A DNA stretch of 64,000 nucleotides from NCBI RefSeq assembly GCF_001586165.1, contig NZ_CP014608.1:434001-498000 (forward strand). Reading direction: 5' to 3'. Source of the DNA: Obesumbacterium proteus. GTDB lineage: Bacteria > Pseudomonadota > Gammaproteobacteria > Enterobacterales > Enterobacteriaceae. Positions 15,816 through 23,687 of this stretch are shown piece after piece. Within the stretch, counting starts at the first letter, position 1, and every line of letters starts with the position of its first letter. The notes under the pieces were generated by a model. It did not search any database. It saw only the letters and a program-made list of their open reading frames with translations, and was not told the DNA's origin. The translations under genes were made by a program, and so were the position numbers.

Positions 15816-16786
15816 ATGGATATTCACATGCTAGATATAACCCTCAGCCACATCAGATCCTCCGTATCGCCACCCGACAAAGCCCGCTGGCGTTATGGCA
15901 AGCCTATTATGTGCGCGATCATCTACAGGCCCATTGGCCAGATTTGACCGTGGAACTGGTGCCGATGGTGACGCGTGGTGACGTTTTATTAGACACACCG
16001 CTAGCAAAAGTTGGCGGTAAAGGATTGTTCGTCAAGGAGTTGGAACTTGCTTTGCTCGATGGGCGCGCCGATATCGCCGTTCACTCAATGAAAGATGTTC
16101 CGGTCGCTTTTCCTGAAGGTTTGGGGCTGGTGACTATCTGCGAACGCGAAGATCCACGTGATGCTTTTGTATCACCGAAATATGCTCGACTTGAAGACCT
16201 ACCTGAAGGCAGCATCGTGGGCACATCAAGCCTACGCCGCCAGTGCCAGCTTAGAGAAATTCGCCCAGACCTTATCGTTCGCGATCTTCGTGGCAACGTA
16301 GGGACTCGCTTAGCTAAGCTGGACAACGGCGACTACGATGCCATTATTCTGGCCGCTGCCGGTTTAAAACGCTTAGAGCTTGAAGAGCGTATCCGTTATG
16401 CATTACCACCAGAACAATCCTTACCTGCCGTAGGCCAAGGCGCCGTCGGCATCGAATGTCGATTGGACGATGCAAAAACCCAAGCCTTGCTCGCACCGTT
16501 GAATGATAGCGATACCGCGACTCGAGTTATCGCCGAGCGCGCCATGAACACGCGTTTAGAAGGTGGCTGTCAGGTTCCTATCGGCAGTTATTCAGAGCTT
16601 AATGGCGATGAAATATGGCTACGAGCGTTAGTGGGCAAGCCTGACGGTACTCTGATTATTCGTGGTGAACGCCGTGGGCCACGCGCTCAGGCGGCCGAAC
16701 TGGGAGTTTCGCTAGCAGAAGAACTGCTAGAGCGCGGCGCGCGTGAAATTCTAGACGACGTGTATCAAGGACAAGCGCCACGATGA
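15816..16786 (+). CDS. hemC: hydroxymethylbilane synthase HemC, with apparent frameshift at the 5' end
   Basis: Polymerises four porphobilinogens to hydroxymethylbilane. The conserved body is intact: RIATRQSPLALWQA, GGKGLFVKELE, SMKDVP, SLRRQCQL, RGNVGTRL, and the dipyrromethane-cofactor cysteine in EGGCQVPIG. The N-terminus is broken: AGGA precedes ATG at 15816 and a second ATG at 15828 begins M-L-D as in other HemC proteins, but that frame is one base out from the conserved RIATRQ frame, which has no ATG, GTG or TTG start before GTG 15911. One added base near 15835-15840 gives about 319 aa (E. coli 313). Translation from GTG 15911 would lose the first conserved block. hemD overlaps the stop by 4 bp. 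Confidence 0.85.
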
Positions 16787-17523
16787 GCATCTTGGTAACT
16801 CGCCCATCACCTGCGGGTGAGGAATTAGTCAGTAGACTACGAACCCTAGGGCGAGCAGCCTATCATGCTCCATTAATCGACTTCACGCCGGGAACTGGCC
16901 TCGCTGCGCTACCAGATCTTTTAGCGCAGCTCCGACAAGGCGATTTAGTTTTTGTTCTATCGCAGCACGCAGTACGCTATGCGCACTCGTATCTACAACG
17001 CTCCGCGATAGCATGGCCACGCGAACTCAACTATTTTGCCATTGGCCGCCCAACTGCGCTGCGTTTACATACGGCGACAGGCTTGCCGGTTGCTTACCCC
17101 CAGCCACCTGAAACCTCTGAATCTTTGCTATTGCTCCCAGAACTGAGAAATATCGCTGGCAAGCAGGCATTAATTCTGCGCGGCAACGGTGGACGAGAGC
17201 TGTTGGCAGAAACATTGACCCAACGTGGCGTGAGCGTAACACTGTCAGAATGCTACCAACGTTGTGCTATCCACTATAATGGTGCAGAGCAAAGCGCACA
17301 TTGGCGACGACAGGGCATTTCAACACTGGTCGTGACAAGTGGCGAAATGCTGCAACAACTGTATGATTTAGTTCCTGATTACGATCGGCAAATGTGGTTA
17401 CTACATTGCCGCTTGATTGTGGTTAGCGAACGGTTGGCTACCCTCGCCCAGGAATTGGGCTGGAAAGACATTCAGGTAGCTGAAAGTGCTGATAATGACG
17501 CGCTGATCCGCGCGCTACAATAA
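16783..17523 (+). CDS. hemD: uroporphyrinogen-III synthase HemD
   Basis: Closes and flips ring D of hydroxymethylbilane to give uroporphyrinogen III. 246 aa, matching E. coli. N-terminal MSILVTRPSPAGEELV and the TSGEMLQQLYDL motif are typical of this weakly conserved bilobal family. Its ATG overlaps the hemC stop (ATGA), implying translational coupling in the hemCDXY operon. Confidence 0.95.
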   Translation: MSILVTRPSPAGEELVSRLRTLGRAAYHAPLIDFTPGTGLAALPDLLAQLRQGDLVFVLSQHAVRYAHSYLQRSAIAWPRELNYFAIGRPTALRLHTATGLPVAYPQPPETSESLLLLPELRNIAGKQALILRGNGGRELLAETLTQRGVSVTLSECYQRCAIHYNGAEQSAHWRRQGISTLVVTSGEMLQQLYDLVPDYDRQMWLLHCRLIVVSERLATLAQELGWKDIQVAESADNDALIRALQ

Positions 17524-17544
17524 CTGACTATGGGAAGTGCCAAG

Positions 17545-18723
17545 ATGACGGAACCGACAACCCCGCCTGAAAAGGTTGAGGAAACGAACACCGCGACTGA
17601 ACACGAGATCCAGCCAGCATCTAATCTCAATAACAATACTTCTGGTGAGCAGGTCGCTAAAACTGTGAAAAAAGAATCCGCAAAAGGGCCGGTGCTCGGC
17701 GCTATCGCTATCGTTATAGCAATCGCTCTCGGCGCAGGTCTGTATTATCACGGCCATCAGCAAGCTCTGGCTCAACAAGCTGAAAACAATGAGCTCAGCG
17801 ACCAACTGACCGCATTGCATACTGAACAGGCACAAGAAAAACTGCGCATTAATGCGTTGATCAATCAGCAAAACAAAGCGCTTAGCGTGACCGATCAGCT
17901 GCAAACTTCACAGTCGCAGCAGCTAAAAGAGCTTGAAGCGAAAGTGGCCGCGATTTCCGGCAGTGATGCGAAAAACTGGCTGCTGGCTCAGGCGGACTTT
18001 CTCGTCAAACTTGCGGGCCGCAAACTGTGGAGCGATCAGGATGTCACGACCGCAGGCGCATTGTTGAAAAGCGCAGATGAAAGTTTGGCTGAAATGAATG
18101 ACCCAAGCCTGATTGATGTTCGCCGTGCGATTACCGAAGACATTGCCTCGCTGGCCAGCGTTAGCCAAATTGACTTCGACGGCATTATTCTCAAGCTGAA
18201 TCAGCTCTCCAACCAAGTTGACGACCTGCGCTTAGCGGATAATAACTCCGACGAAGCGCCGATGGATGAAGACGATGGTGAAGTGTCGAGTTCACTGACC
18301 GAATGGCGACAAAATCTGGTGAAAAGCTGGCATAACTTTATGTCGGAATTCATTACCGTGCGCCGTCGTGACAGCAGTGCCGAGCCTTTGCTAGCACCAA
18401 ATCAAGACGTCTATCTGCGCGAAAATATTCGTTCTCGCCTTCTGGTTGCCGCGCAGGCTGTTCCTCGTCATCAAAACGAGGTTTATCAACAGTCGCTTGA
18501 AACTGTCTCAACGTGGGTACGTGCATATTTCGATATGAACGACCCAACAACTAAAGCCTTCCTGAGCCAGCTCGATGAACTCAGCCAGCAGTCCATCAAT
18601 ATGGATGTTCCTACGGATCTGAAAAGCCAGCCGTTGTTGGAAAAGCTGATGCAAACCCGCGTGCGTAATTTGATGGCAACACCTTCTGTGCCAGCCGCTG
18701 CACCCGCAACGCAGGGGGAATAG
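17545..18723 (+). CDS. hemX: HemX, membrane-anchored protein of the hem operon
   Basis: 392 aa from the ATG at 17545, which has GGGAAG seven bases upstream and matches the E. coli N-terminus MTE; an ATG at 17530 is less likely. A disordered acidic/Thr-rich N-terminus is followed by one membrane helix (VLGAIAIVIAIALGAGLYYH, about residues 50-70) and a large periplasmic region with coiled-coil character, then the conserved SGSDAKNWLLAQADFLVKLAGRKLW block. Often annotated as uroporphyrinogen-III C-methyltransferase, but it lacks a recognisable methyltransferase domain. Its role with HemY is unclear. The C-terminus is Pro/Ala-rich. Confidence 0.93.
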   Translation: MTEPTTPPEKVEETNTATEHEIQPASNLNNNTSGEQVAKTVKKESAKGPVLGAIAIVIAIALGAGLYYHGHQQALAQQAENNELSDQLTALHTEQAQEKLRINALINQQNKALSVTDQLQTSQSQQLKELEAKVAAISGSDAKNWLLAQADFLVKLAGRKLWSDQDVTTAGALLKSADESLAEMNDPSLIDVRRAITEDIASLASVSQIDFDGIILKLNQLSNQVDDLRLADNNSDEAPMDEDDGEVSSSLTEWRQNLVKSWHNFMSEFITVRRRDSSAEPLLAPNQDVYLRENIRSRLLVAAQAVPRHQNEVYQQSLETVSTWVRAYFDMNDPTTKAFLSQLDELSQQSINMDVPTDLKSQPLLEKLMQTRVRNLMATPSVPAAAPATQGE

Positions 18724-18725
18724 AC

Positions 18726-19931
18726 ATGCTTAAAGTTTTATTGCTGTTTGTTATCCTGATCGCAGGGATCGTTCTGGGGCCGATGTTTGCCGGTCATCAA
18801 GGCTATGTCCTCATCCAAACGGATACCTACAACATCGAAACCAGCGTGACATCGCTGGTGATCATGCTGATCCTGCTGATCGTGGTTCTCTTCGCGATTG
18901 AATGGGTGCTGCGCCGCGTGTTCCGCACAGGTGCCCGCACTCGTGGTTGGTTTGTTGGACGCAAGCGTACTCGCGCTCGTAAGCAAACGCGTGAAGGCTT
19001 AATGAAGTTAGCCGAGGGTGATTACACTCAGGTTGAAAAACTGCTTTCACGCAATGCGGATCACGCAGAGCAGCCTGTCGTTAACTATTTGCTGGCCGCA
19101 GAAGCCGCCCAGCAACGCGGTGACGACCTACGCGTAAACCAGTATTTGGAACGTGCGTCAGAAGTTGCTGATAGCAACCAGCTGCCTGTTGATATTACTC
19201 GAGTACGTATCCAATTGGCGCGTGGTGAAAATCATGCGGCCCGCCACGGCGTAGATGCACTGCTTAACGTGGCTCCGCGCCACCCCGAAGTGCTTCGTTT
19301 AGCCGAACAGGCATATGTTAAAACGCAGGCATATCAGTCATTGCTTGAGATCCTGCCGAGCTTGGCGAAAGCCAACGTGTATAACGATGAAGAGATCCAG
19401 AAGCTACAGCTGCAAGCTTACATTGGCCTGATGAACGAGCGTATGGCCAACGGCGGTAGCCTCGCGCTGAAGGGTTGGTGGAATGACCAGAGTCGTAAAA
19501 CCCGCCATGAAACAGCGCTGCAAGTGGCCATGATTGAGCATCTCATTGAATGCAACGATCACGATACGGCTCAGCAGATTCTCGTCGATGGTCTGAAGCG
19601 TAAGTTTGACGAACGCTTAGTGTTGCTGATGCCGAAACTGAAATCAGGTAATCCTGAACAGTTGGAAAAGCTGTTGAACCAGCAAATTAAGCAGCATGGC
19701 GCAAGCGCGCTGCTTAACAGCACCTTGGGTCAGCTCTTGATGCGCCATGGTGAATGGCAGCAGGCAAGCGATGCGTTTCGTGCCGCGCTGAAACAGCGTC
19801 CTGACGCCTACGACTACGCATGGCTGGCTGACGTACTTGATAAGCTGCATCGTCCAGAAGAAGCGGCGCAGATGCGACGTGACGGATTGCTACTGACGCT
19901 CAAACAAGAGCAGCCAGTGAATCCCTCCTAA
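18726..19931 (+). CDS. hemY: HemY, TPR-containing inner-membrane protein
   Basis: 401 aa (E. coli 398), starting 2 bp after the hemX stop. Two N-terminal membrane helices (residues about 3-20 and 41-62) flank a short periplasmic loop; a basic stretch (RKRTRARKQTREG) follows, then TPR-like helical repeats to the C-terminus. This is the enterobacterial HemY, unrelated to the Gram-positive coproporphyrinogen oxidase of the same name; a link to haem metabolism is inferred from operon position. Confidence 0.94.
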   Translation: MLKVLLLFVILIAGIVLGPMFAGHQGYVLIQTDTYNIETSVTSLVIMLILLIVVLFAIEWVLRRVFRTGARTRGWFVGRKRTRARKQTREGLMKLAEGDYTQVEKLLSRNADHAEQPVVNYLLAAEAAQQRGDDLRVNQYLERASEVADSNQLPVDITRVRIQLARGENHAARHGVDALLNVAPRHPEVLRLAEQAYVKTQAYQSLLEILPSLAKANVYNDEEIQKLQLQAYIGLMNERMANGGSLALKGWWNDQSRKTRHETALQVAMIEHLIECNDHDTAQQILVDGLKRKFDERLVLLMPKLKSGNPEQLEKLLNQQIKQHGASALLNSTLGQLLMRHGEWQQASDAFRAALKQRPDAYDYAWLADVLDKLHRPEEAAQMRRDGLLLTLKQEQPVNPS

Positions 19932-19946
19932 GAATTGCTTCACCTC

Positions 19947-19973
19947 TAAAAGCCCGCATAGCGGGCTTTTTTT
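19947..19973 (+). terminator. hemCDXY operon terminator
   Basis: Stem AAAAGCCCGC / GCGGGCTTTT with 3-nt loop, followed by T7 on the plus strand, just after hemY. Canonical Rho-independent terminator. Confidence 0.92.
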
Positions 19974-19989
19974 ATCGCTATTTTTAGGC

Positions 19990-20019
19990 AAAAAAAACAC
20001 CTGCCAAATGGCAAGTGTC
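19990..20019 (-). terminator. orphan minus-strand Rho-independent terminator
   Basis: On the minus strand ACACTTGCC pairs with GGCAGGTGT (9 bp, one G-U pair) around an ATTT loop and is followed by seven T. This is as canonical as the hemY terminator but faces the opposite way. The tRNA operon to the right already has its own terminator at 20585-20614, so no recognised gene ends here. Confidence 0.8.
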
Positions 20020-20584
20020 TAAAAGGACAATCAGATCTTAGGACAACTGATTGGTGTCTCACTCAACGTTACGCCCGTAGCTTGATGAAGGGTCAAGACC
20101 ACTATCATCAGAATCGGACAATAGACACCGTAAATTGGCTCTGCATCATTCGGAGGTTTATGAAGCTTTCGCAAACATAAGGAGGTGAATGAGCATCTAC
20201 AGAATAGATATTGCACATAGCGTGCCAAGTTTTATCTATCCGGAGTTTAAACCGTATTTTTCCACTATTCGTTAAGCCTGATGCTTTATTCACACGCTGG
20301 CGTTTTAGCCGATTGCGCGCTCAGTTCGCCTCTCTGAACTATCTAGCCATATTGAATCTATAAACTGTCGCTTAAAAACGACAGCGTTACCTTCACTATT
20401 ATTTGTTCAATTAAATTAATAACTTATAAGTCTCAATTCAGAGACATCACATGTGGCTTTTGTCGTGAATAGCCAACGAGTTAACAATAGTCTTTTAAAA
20501 TCAATAATATAATTAAAAACAAAGCGCTAGGGCTAGCACGGAATAGTTTATGGGAAATGAAACGAAAGAAGAGGAATTTTAGAC
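20020..20584. other. gene-poor stretch between hemY and the tRNA operon
   Basis: No recognisable protein gene. Both strands have only short frames; two overlapping minus-strand frames (20031-20228 and 20108-20293) match nothing I recognise and lack good ribosome sites. The segment holds an orphan minus-strand terminator at its left edge, a small hairpin CTGTCG/CGACAG at 20365-20384, and the plus-strand mini-ORF noted separately. It occupies the place where E. coli has aslA/aslB between hemY and proM. It may be a decayed gene or encode a small RNA. Confidence 0.5.
20189..20275 (+). CDS. candidate 28-aa small ORF with strong Shine-Dalgarno
   Basis: AAGGAGGTGA lies directly before ATG (GGAGG to ATG spacing only 3 nt). 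The 28-residue product starts MSIYRIDIAHSVP and ends PYFSTIR; not recognised, no signal or membrane segment. Just upstream another GGAGG plus 3 nt plus ATG (20152-20162) is in frame with a 31-codon ORF (20085-20180) whose TAA overlaps the second ribosome site. The short spacing and absence of a recognised family make coding uncertain. Confidence 0.2.
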   Translation: MSIYRIDIAHSVPSFIYPEFKPYFSTIR

Positions 20585-20614
20585 GAAAAAAGACCCCGCA
20601 TTGCGGGGTCTTTC
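20585..20614 (-). terminator. tRNA operon terminator
   Basis: Minus strand: AAAGACCCCGC / GCGGGGTCTTT stem with a 3-nt loop, continuing into a run of six T. It lies just downstream of the second tRNA-Pro and ends the Arg-His-Leu-Pro-Pro operon. Confidence 0.9.
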
Positions 20615-20621
20615 TCAAGAG

Positions 20622-20698
20622 TGGTCGGCGAGAGAGGATTCGAACCTCCGACCCACTGGTCCCAAACCAGTTGCGCTACCAAGCTGCGCTACTCGCCG
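20622..20698 (-). tRNA. proM: tRNA-Pro (anticodon TGG), distal copy
   Basis: 77-nt cloverleaf with encoded CCA; acceptor CGGCGAG, anticodon loop TTTGGGA giving anticodon TGG, T arm GGTTCGAATCC. Essentially the E. coli proM sequence. It is the last gene of the operon and appears identical to the copy at 20791-20867. Confidence 0.97.
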
Positions 20699-20790
20699 AT
20701 ACAATTCTTTTCACCGATAATGCCAATTTCACATTATGGTTTTCTAGCTGTCTGAAAAAGATTTCTTTGCAGAAAATCACTTTCATAAAT

Positions 20791-20867
20791 TGGTCGGCGA
20801 GAGAGGATTCGAACCTCCGACCCACTGGTCCCAAACCAGTTGCGCTACCAAGCTGCGCTACTCGCCG
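20791..20867 (-). tRNA. proM: tRNA-Pro (anticodon TGG), proximal copy
   Basis: 77-nt gene with encoded CCA, same sequence over the mature tRNA as the copy 92 bp further downstream. E. coli has a single proM at this locus, so this is a tandem duplication. The flanking spacers of the two copies differ. Confidence 0.97.
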
Positions 20868-20954
20868 ATAACTCTTTAAACCACCAAGAGTTCGTACTGC
20901 TAAATGACCTCAGTCATTTTACTACTCACAGATTTACCAATTCTAGATTGGTTG

Positions 20955-21041
20955 TGGTGCGAAGAGAGGGACTTGAACCCTCACGTCCGTAAGAACACTA
21001 ACACCTGAAGCTAGCGCGTCTACCAATTCCGCCACCTTCGC
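20955..21041 (-). tRNA. leuT: tRNA-Leu (anticodon CAG)
   Basis: 87-nt class II tRNA with a long variable arm and encoded CCA; begins GCGAAGGTGGCGGAATTGG and has the anticodon loop TTCAGGT (CAG). Third gene of the tRNA operon, as in E. coli argX-hisR-leuT-proM. Confidence 0.97.
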
Positions 21042-21056
21042 AATGCCACTTAAATC

Positions 21057-21132
21057 TGGGGTGGCTAATGGGACTCGAACCCACGACAACTGGAATCACA
21101 ATCCAGGGCTCTACCAACTGAGCTATAGCCAC
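21057..21132 (-). tRNA. hisR: tRNA-His (anticodon GTG)
   Basis: Begins GTGGCTATAGCTCAGTTGG, anticodon GTG in the loop TTGTGAT, ends with encoded CCA. The base preceding position 1 (complement of 21133) is G, providing the encoded G-1 that histidyl-tRNA synthetase needs. Confidence 0.97.
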
Positions 21133-21231
21133 CATCAATTCTTCTAACGCGGTATCGTATTGTACTACATACTACCTCAATACCACCGCAGCTCTTGCAC
21201 ACAAAGCTCAATAAAAAGCTTTTTATAAAAC

Positions 21232-21308
<77 letters not shown>

Positions 21309-21329
21309 TTAGCGCCGTTGCGGGAACGG

Positions 21330-21358
21330 ATATTACGGACTTGGTGCCATGCTGTCTA
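21330..21358 (-). promoter_or_regulatory. promoter of the argX-hisR-leuT-proM-proM operon
   Basis: Minus strand -35 TAGACA (21358-21353), 17-bp spacer, -10 TAATAT (21335-21330), followed by a C-rich discriminator (CCGTTCCCGC) typical of stringently controlled stable-RNA promoters. The start point would be about 15 bp before tRNA-Arg. Confidence 0.8.
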
Positions 21359-21534
21359 GTGCTTTTTGTCATAAATATTGTGTTTGATTAGACTTTGCGC
21401 ATTCTGACGCAAAAGTCGACGCTTTACTCTACGACTTCTATCAAATCATCAGTGTTTATCAGCTATCGTTGGATTTTCATCCACCAAGCCCCTAACGAAT
21501 GAACATACCGATGACAGAGAAAAGTGACAACAAT

Positions 21535-21553
21535 AAGGGGCTAAAAGCCCCTT
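21535..21553 (-). terminator. terminator of the ECA (wec) operon
   Basis: Stem AAGGGGC / GCCCCTT with a 5-nt loop just downstream of wecG. The trailing sequence on the minus strand (ATTGTTG) is only moderately U-rich. Confidence 0.6.
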
Positions 21554-21564
21554 TGGTTTACTGG

Positions 21565-22311
21565 CTATAGACGACCGCCGTAGTAATACCCTAAAAACTT
21601 AAGCAGTTTCAGCTGACGACGCCAGCGTGTAGGCTGCGACAGCAAGCGATACAGCCACTCCAATCCAAGATCACGCCAAACTTTAGGCGCTCGCTTCACG
21701 TGTCCAGTAAATACGTCGTAGGTTCCGCCTACACCCATATACAGGGCATCAGGATGAACATTACGACAGTCGCGCATTAGGATTTCCTGTTTAGGCGATC
21801 CCATCGCAACTGTCACAATCTTTGCACCGCTCAAACGGATGCGCTCAAACAGCGCGGTACGGTCTTCAGGTTTAAAGTAGCCATCTTGGCTACCCACGAT
21901 ATTCACGTTCCACTGTTGGCGCAGCTTAGCTTCGGTTTCAGCCAGAACGTCTGGTTTGCCACCAATCAAGAATACCGGTGTTCCGCGCTCTCCGGCACGC
22001 TGCATCATGGCTTCCCATAAGTCAGCACCCGCTACGCGACTTAAATTCGCGTTTGGATATTTGCGGCGTATCGCACGAACCATGCTGATGCCATCACAAT
22101 ATTTGTATTCCGCCGCATCAATCAGCTCGCGCAAAGGCTTATCCACCTCCGCGGTCATAACCTTTTCAGCATTGATGGCAACCAAGGTGCCGGTCTTGAG
22201 TTCCCCGTCATCAAATAGGTGCTCAAGAAAGTGTGACATATCACGGAAGCCCCAAAGTTCAATACCCCTGATGTCATATTTAGGAATGGGGTTTGTCGTC
22301 TGCATGTTCAT
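21565..22311 (-). CDS. wecG: UDP-N-acetyl-D-mannosaminuronic acid transferase WecG
   Basis: Adds ManNAcA to lipid I (GlcNAc-PP-undecaprenol) to form ECA lipid II. 248 aa (E. coli 246), WecG/TagA/CpsF family: GDLWEAMMQRAGERGTPVFLIGG, LSGAKIVTVAMGSPKQE and a C-terminal RRAPKVWRDLGLEWLYRLLSQP. Last gene of the operon; its ATG touches the wzyE stop. In E. coli yifK separates wecG from the tRNA operon; it is absent here. Confidence 0.96.
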   Translation of the reverse strand: MNMQTTNPIPKYDIRGIELWGFRDMSHFLEHLFDDGELKTGTLVAINAEKVMTAEVDKPLRELIDAAEYKYCDGISMVRAIRRKYPNANLSRVAGADLWEAMMQRAGERGTPVFLIGGKPDVLAETEAKLRQQWNVNIVGSQDGYFKPEDRTALFERIRLSGAKIVTVAMGSPKQEILMRDCRNVHPDALYMGVGGTYDVFTGHVKRAPKVWRDLGLEWLYRLLSQPTRWRRQLKLLKFLGYYYGGRL

Positions 22312-23687
22312 TATCCTTGTAATACCTTTACAGCCGGAGCCGTAGCTCGTGATTTGCGATTCCGGTATACGTGCTGTCGAATCAACCCGGCACTATCAAA
22401 CAGCCAATAAAGTAATTTTGCGAGTAGTAGGCAAAGTCCAAAAACCAAGCAGAAGAACACCACGCGTGAAACAAAGGAGTCCACACCCTCACGCGCCAGC
22501 ACGATAATGTTAAATACCGCACCGAAACAAAATGCCTGCATCACGGCGGCTTTGTAACGGTTCGGCTCGCGCTTGCCCTTTTCATAGAGCCAATCAAACC
22601 ACTTAATAATCATGCCCACCGCAACGGCGCCTAGCGGGATAAATGCAACACCACCCATGACGACCAAAGAACCAATCAGCGTTGGCGAAATAGCGAGGCC
22701 AGAATGGTTGTTCAATACTTCCCACGTAAAGTAGTTGGCGGTATTGAATACTTGATCGGGACGCCCAGGCCACATCCAACTTGGGATGAAAACATAGAAG
22801 TCGCGGATGATCGGCGCCAATCCTTGGAATTCAATTTTGTCGTAGTTCTGCAGCAGTAAGCCTAAGTTTTCCCACGGTGAGAATGTATCTCGCGTGAGGT
22901 ATAAGAACGTATAAAACGCCTCATCGCCGCTCACGTTCATCCCGTAGCGTTTAAGCGCAAGCCAGAACATGCCGACGATACCTAAAACACCGGCAGCCAC
23001 TAACATCCACAGCGTGATCCAGCCGCGAACAATGCCGATAAATAAGAACAGCGCAAAGGCGATGATAATATTGGCGCGGGTTCCCCCCACAATCACATAG
23101 GTCAAAATACCAAATGCTACCGTGCTCACCAAAAAGAACAGCCACGCACGCTGATCCTGCTTGAGAAAGTACACCACCAGCATGGCGGGGATGAAGAAGT
23201 AGAAGAAGCGTTTAAGCGCCACGCCCGATACATCGCTGGAGAAGATCTGGCTATACGAATGCAGCTTAAACAGCAAGAAACCGTTGTTCATAAAGAACAC
23301 GCCAACGGTGCCAATCGCAATCAATGCCAGCAGGATCCATGTCAAATGCGCTTCGACACGGTTAACACTAAACATCGAACGTTCAACGTTAGCCTTCTGT
23401 ACCGGTCTTAGGCGGGTTTTATAAGTGACATAATAGATGGCATAAAATGCCGTTGCTGAAAGCTGGGCATACAGCAGATATTCAACGGGAACAACCGTCA
23501 CATCAAACCGGAATACCAGCATGCAGGTCAGCGGAAACCCAAAGTAGAACGTCAGTAAAAACAGCAATGAAAAGAAAACATTGAAGTTAAAGCGTACTCG
23601 GCGAAACTCTTTGTAGGTCAAAAATAGAACGAAAACGACCGAGAAAAAGTAGACCAGCGAAAGCCCGCCTAATTGCGCTAGAGTCAT
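22311..23687 (-). CDS. wzyE: ECA polysaccharide polymerase WzyE
   Basis: Inner-membrane polymerase that joins ECA repeat units. I start at the ATG at 23687 (MTLAQLGGLS), which overlaps the wecF stop as ATGA, giving 458 aa (E. coli 450). About ten to twelve hydrophobic segments; conserved blocks FNFNVFFSLLFLLTF, SGVALKRFFYFFIPAML, GGTRANIIIAFA and YGMNVSGDEAFYTFLYLTRD. The C-terminus is basic. Confidence 0.96.
   Translation of the reverse strand: MTLAQLGGLSLVYFFSVVFVLFLTYKEFRRVRFNFNVFFSLLFLLTFYFGFPLTCMLVFRFDVTVVPVEYLLYAQLSATAFYAIYYVTYKTRLRPVQKANVERSMFSVNRVEAHLTWILLALIAIGTVGVFFMNNGFLLFKLHSYSQIFSSDVSGVALKRFFYFFIPAMLVVYFLKQDQRAWLFFLVSTVAFGILTYVIVGGTRANIIIAFALFLFIGIVRGWITLWMLVAAGVLGIVGMFWLALKRYGMNVSGDEAFYTFLYLTRDTFSPWENLGLLLQNYDKIEFQGLAPIIRDFYVFIPSWMWPGRPDQVFNTANYFTWEVLNNHSGLAISPTLIGSLVVMGGVAFIPLGAVAVGMIIKWFDWLYEKGKREPNRYKAAVMQAFCFGAVFNIIVLAREGVDSFVSRVVFFCLVFGLCLLLAKLLYWLFDSAGLIRQHVYRNRKSRATAPAVKVLQG

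Noticed and set aside
20031..20293. Two overlapping minus-strand frames of 65 and 61 codons
   Set aside because: No ribosome site, odd composition, no recognised family, mutually overlapping in different frames; treated as non-coding pending data.
20557..20871. 104-codon plus-strand frame with RRERIRTSDPLVPNQLRYQAALLA-type peptide
   Set aside because: It is the antisense translation of the two tRNA-Pro genes, a well-known spurious ORF; the repeated peptide simply reflects the duplicated tRNA.
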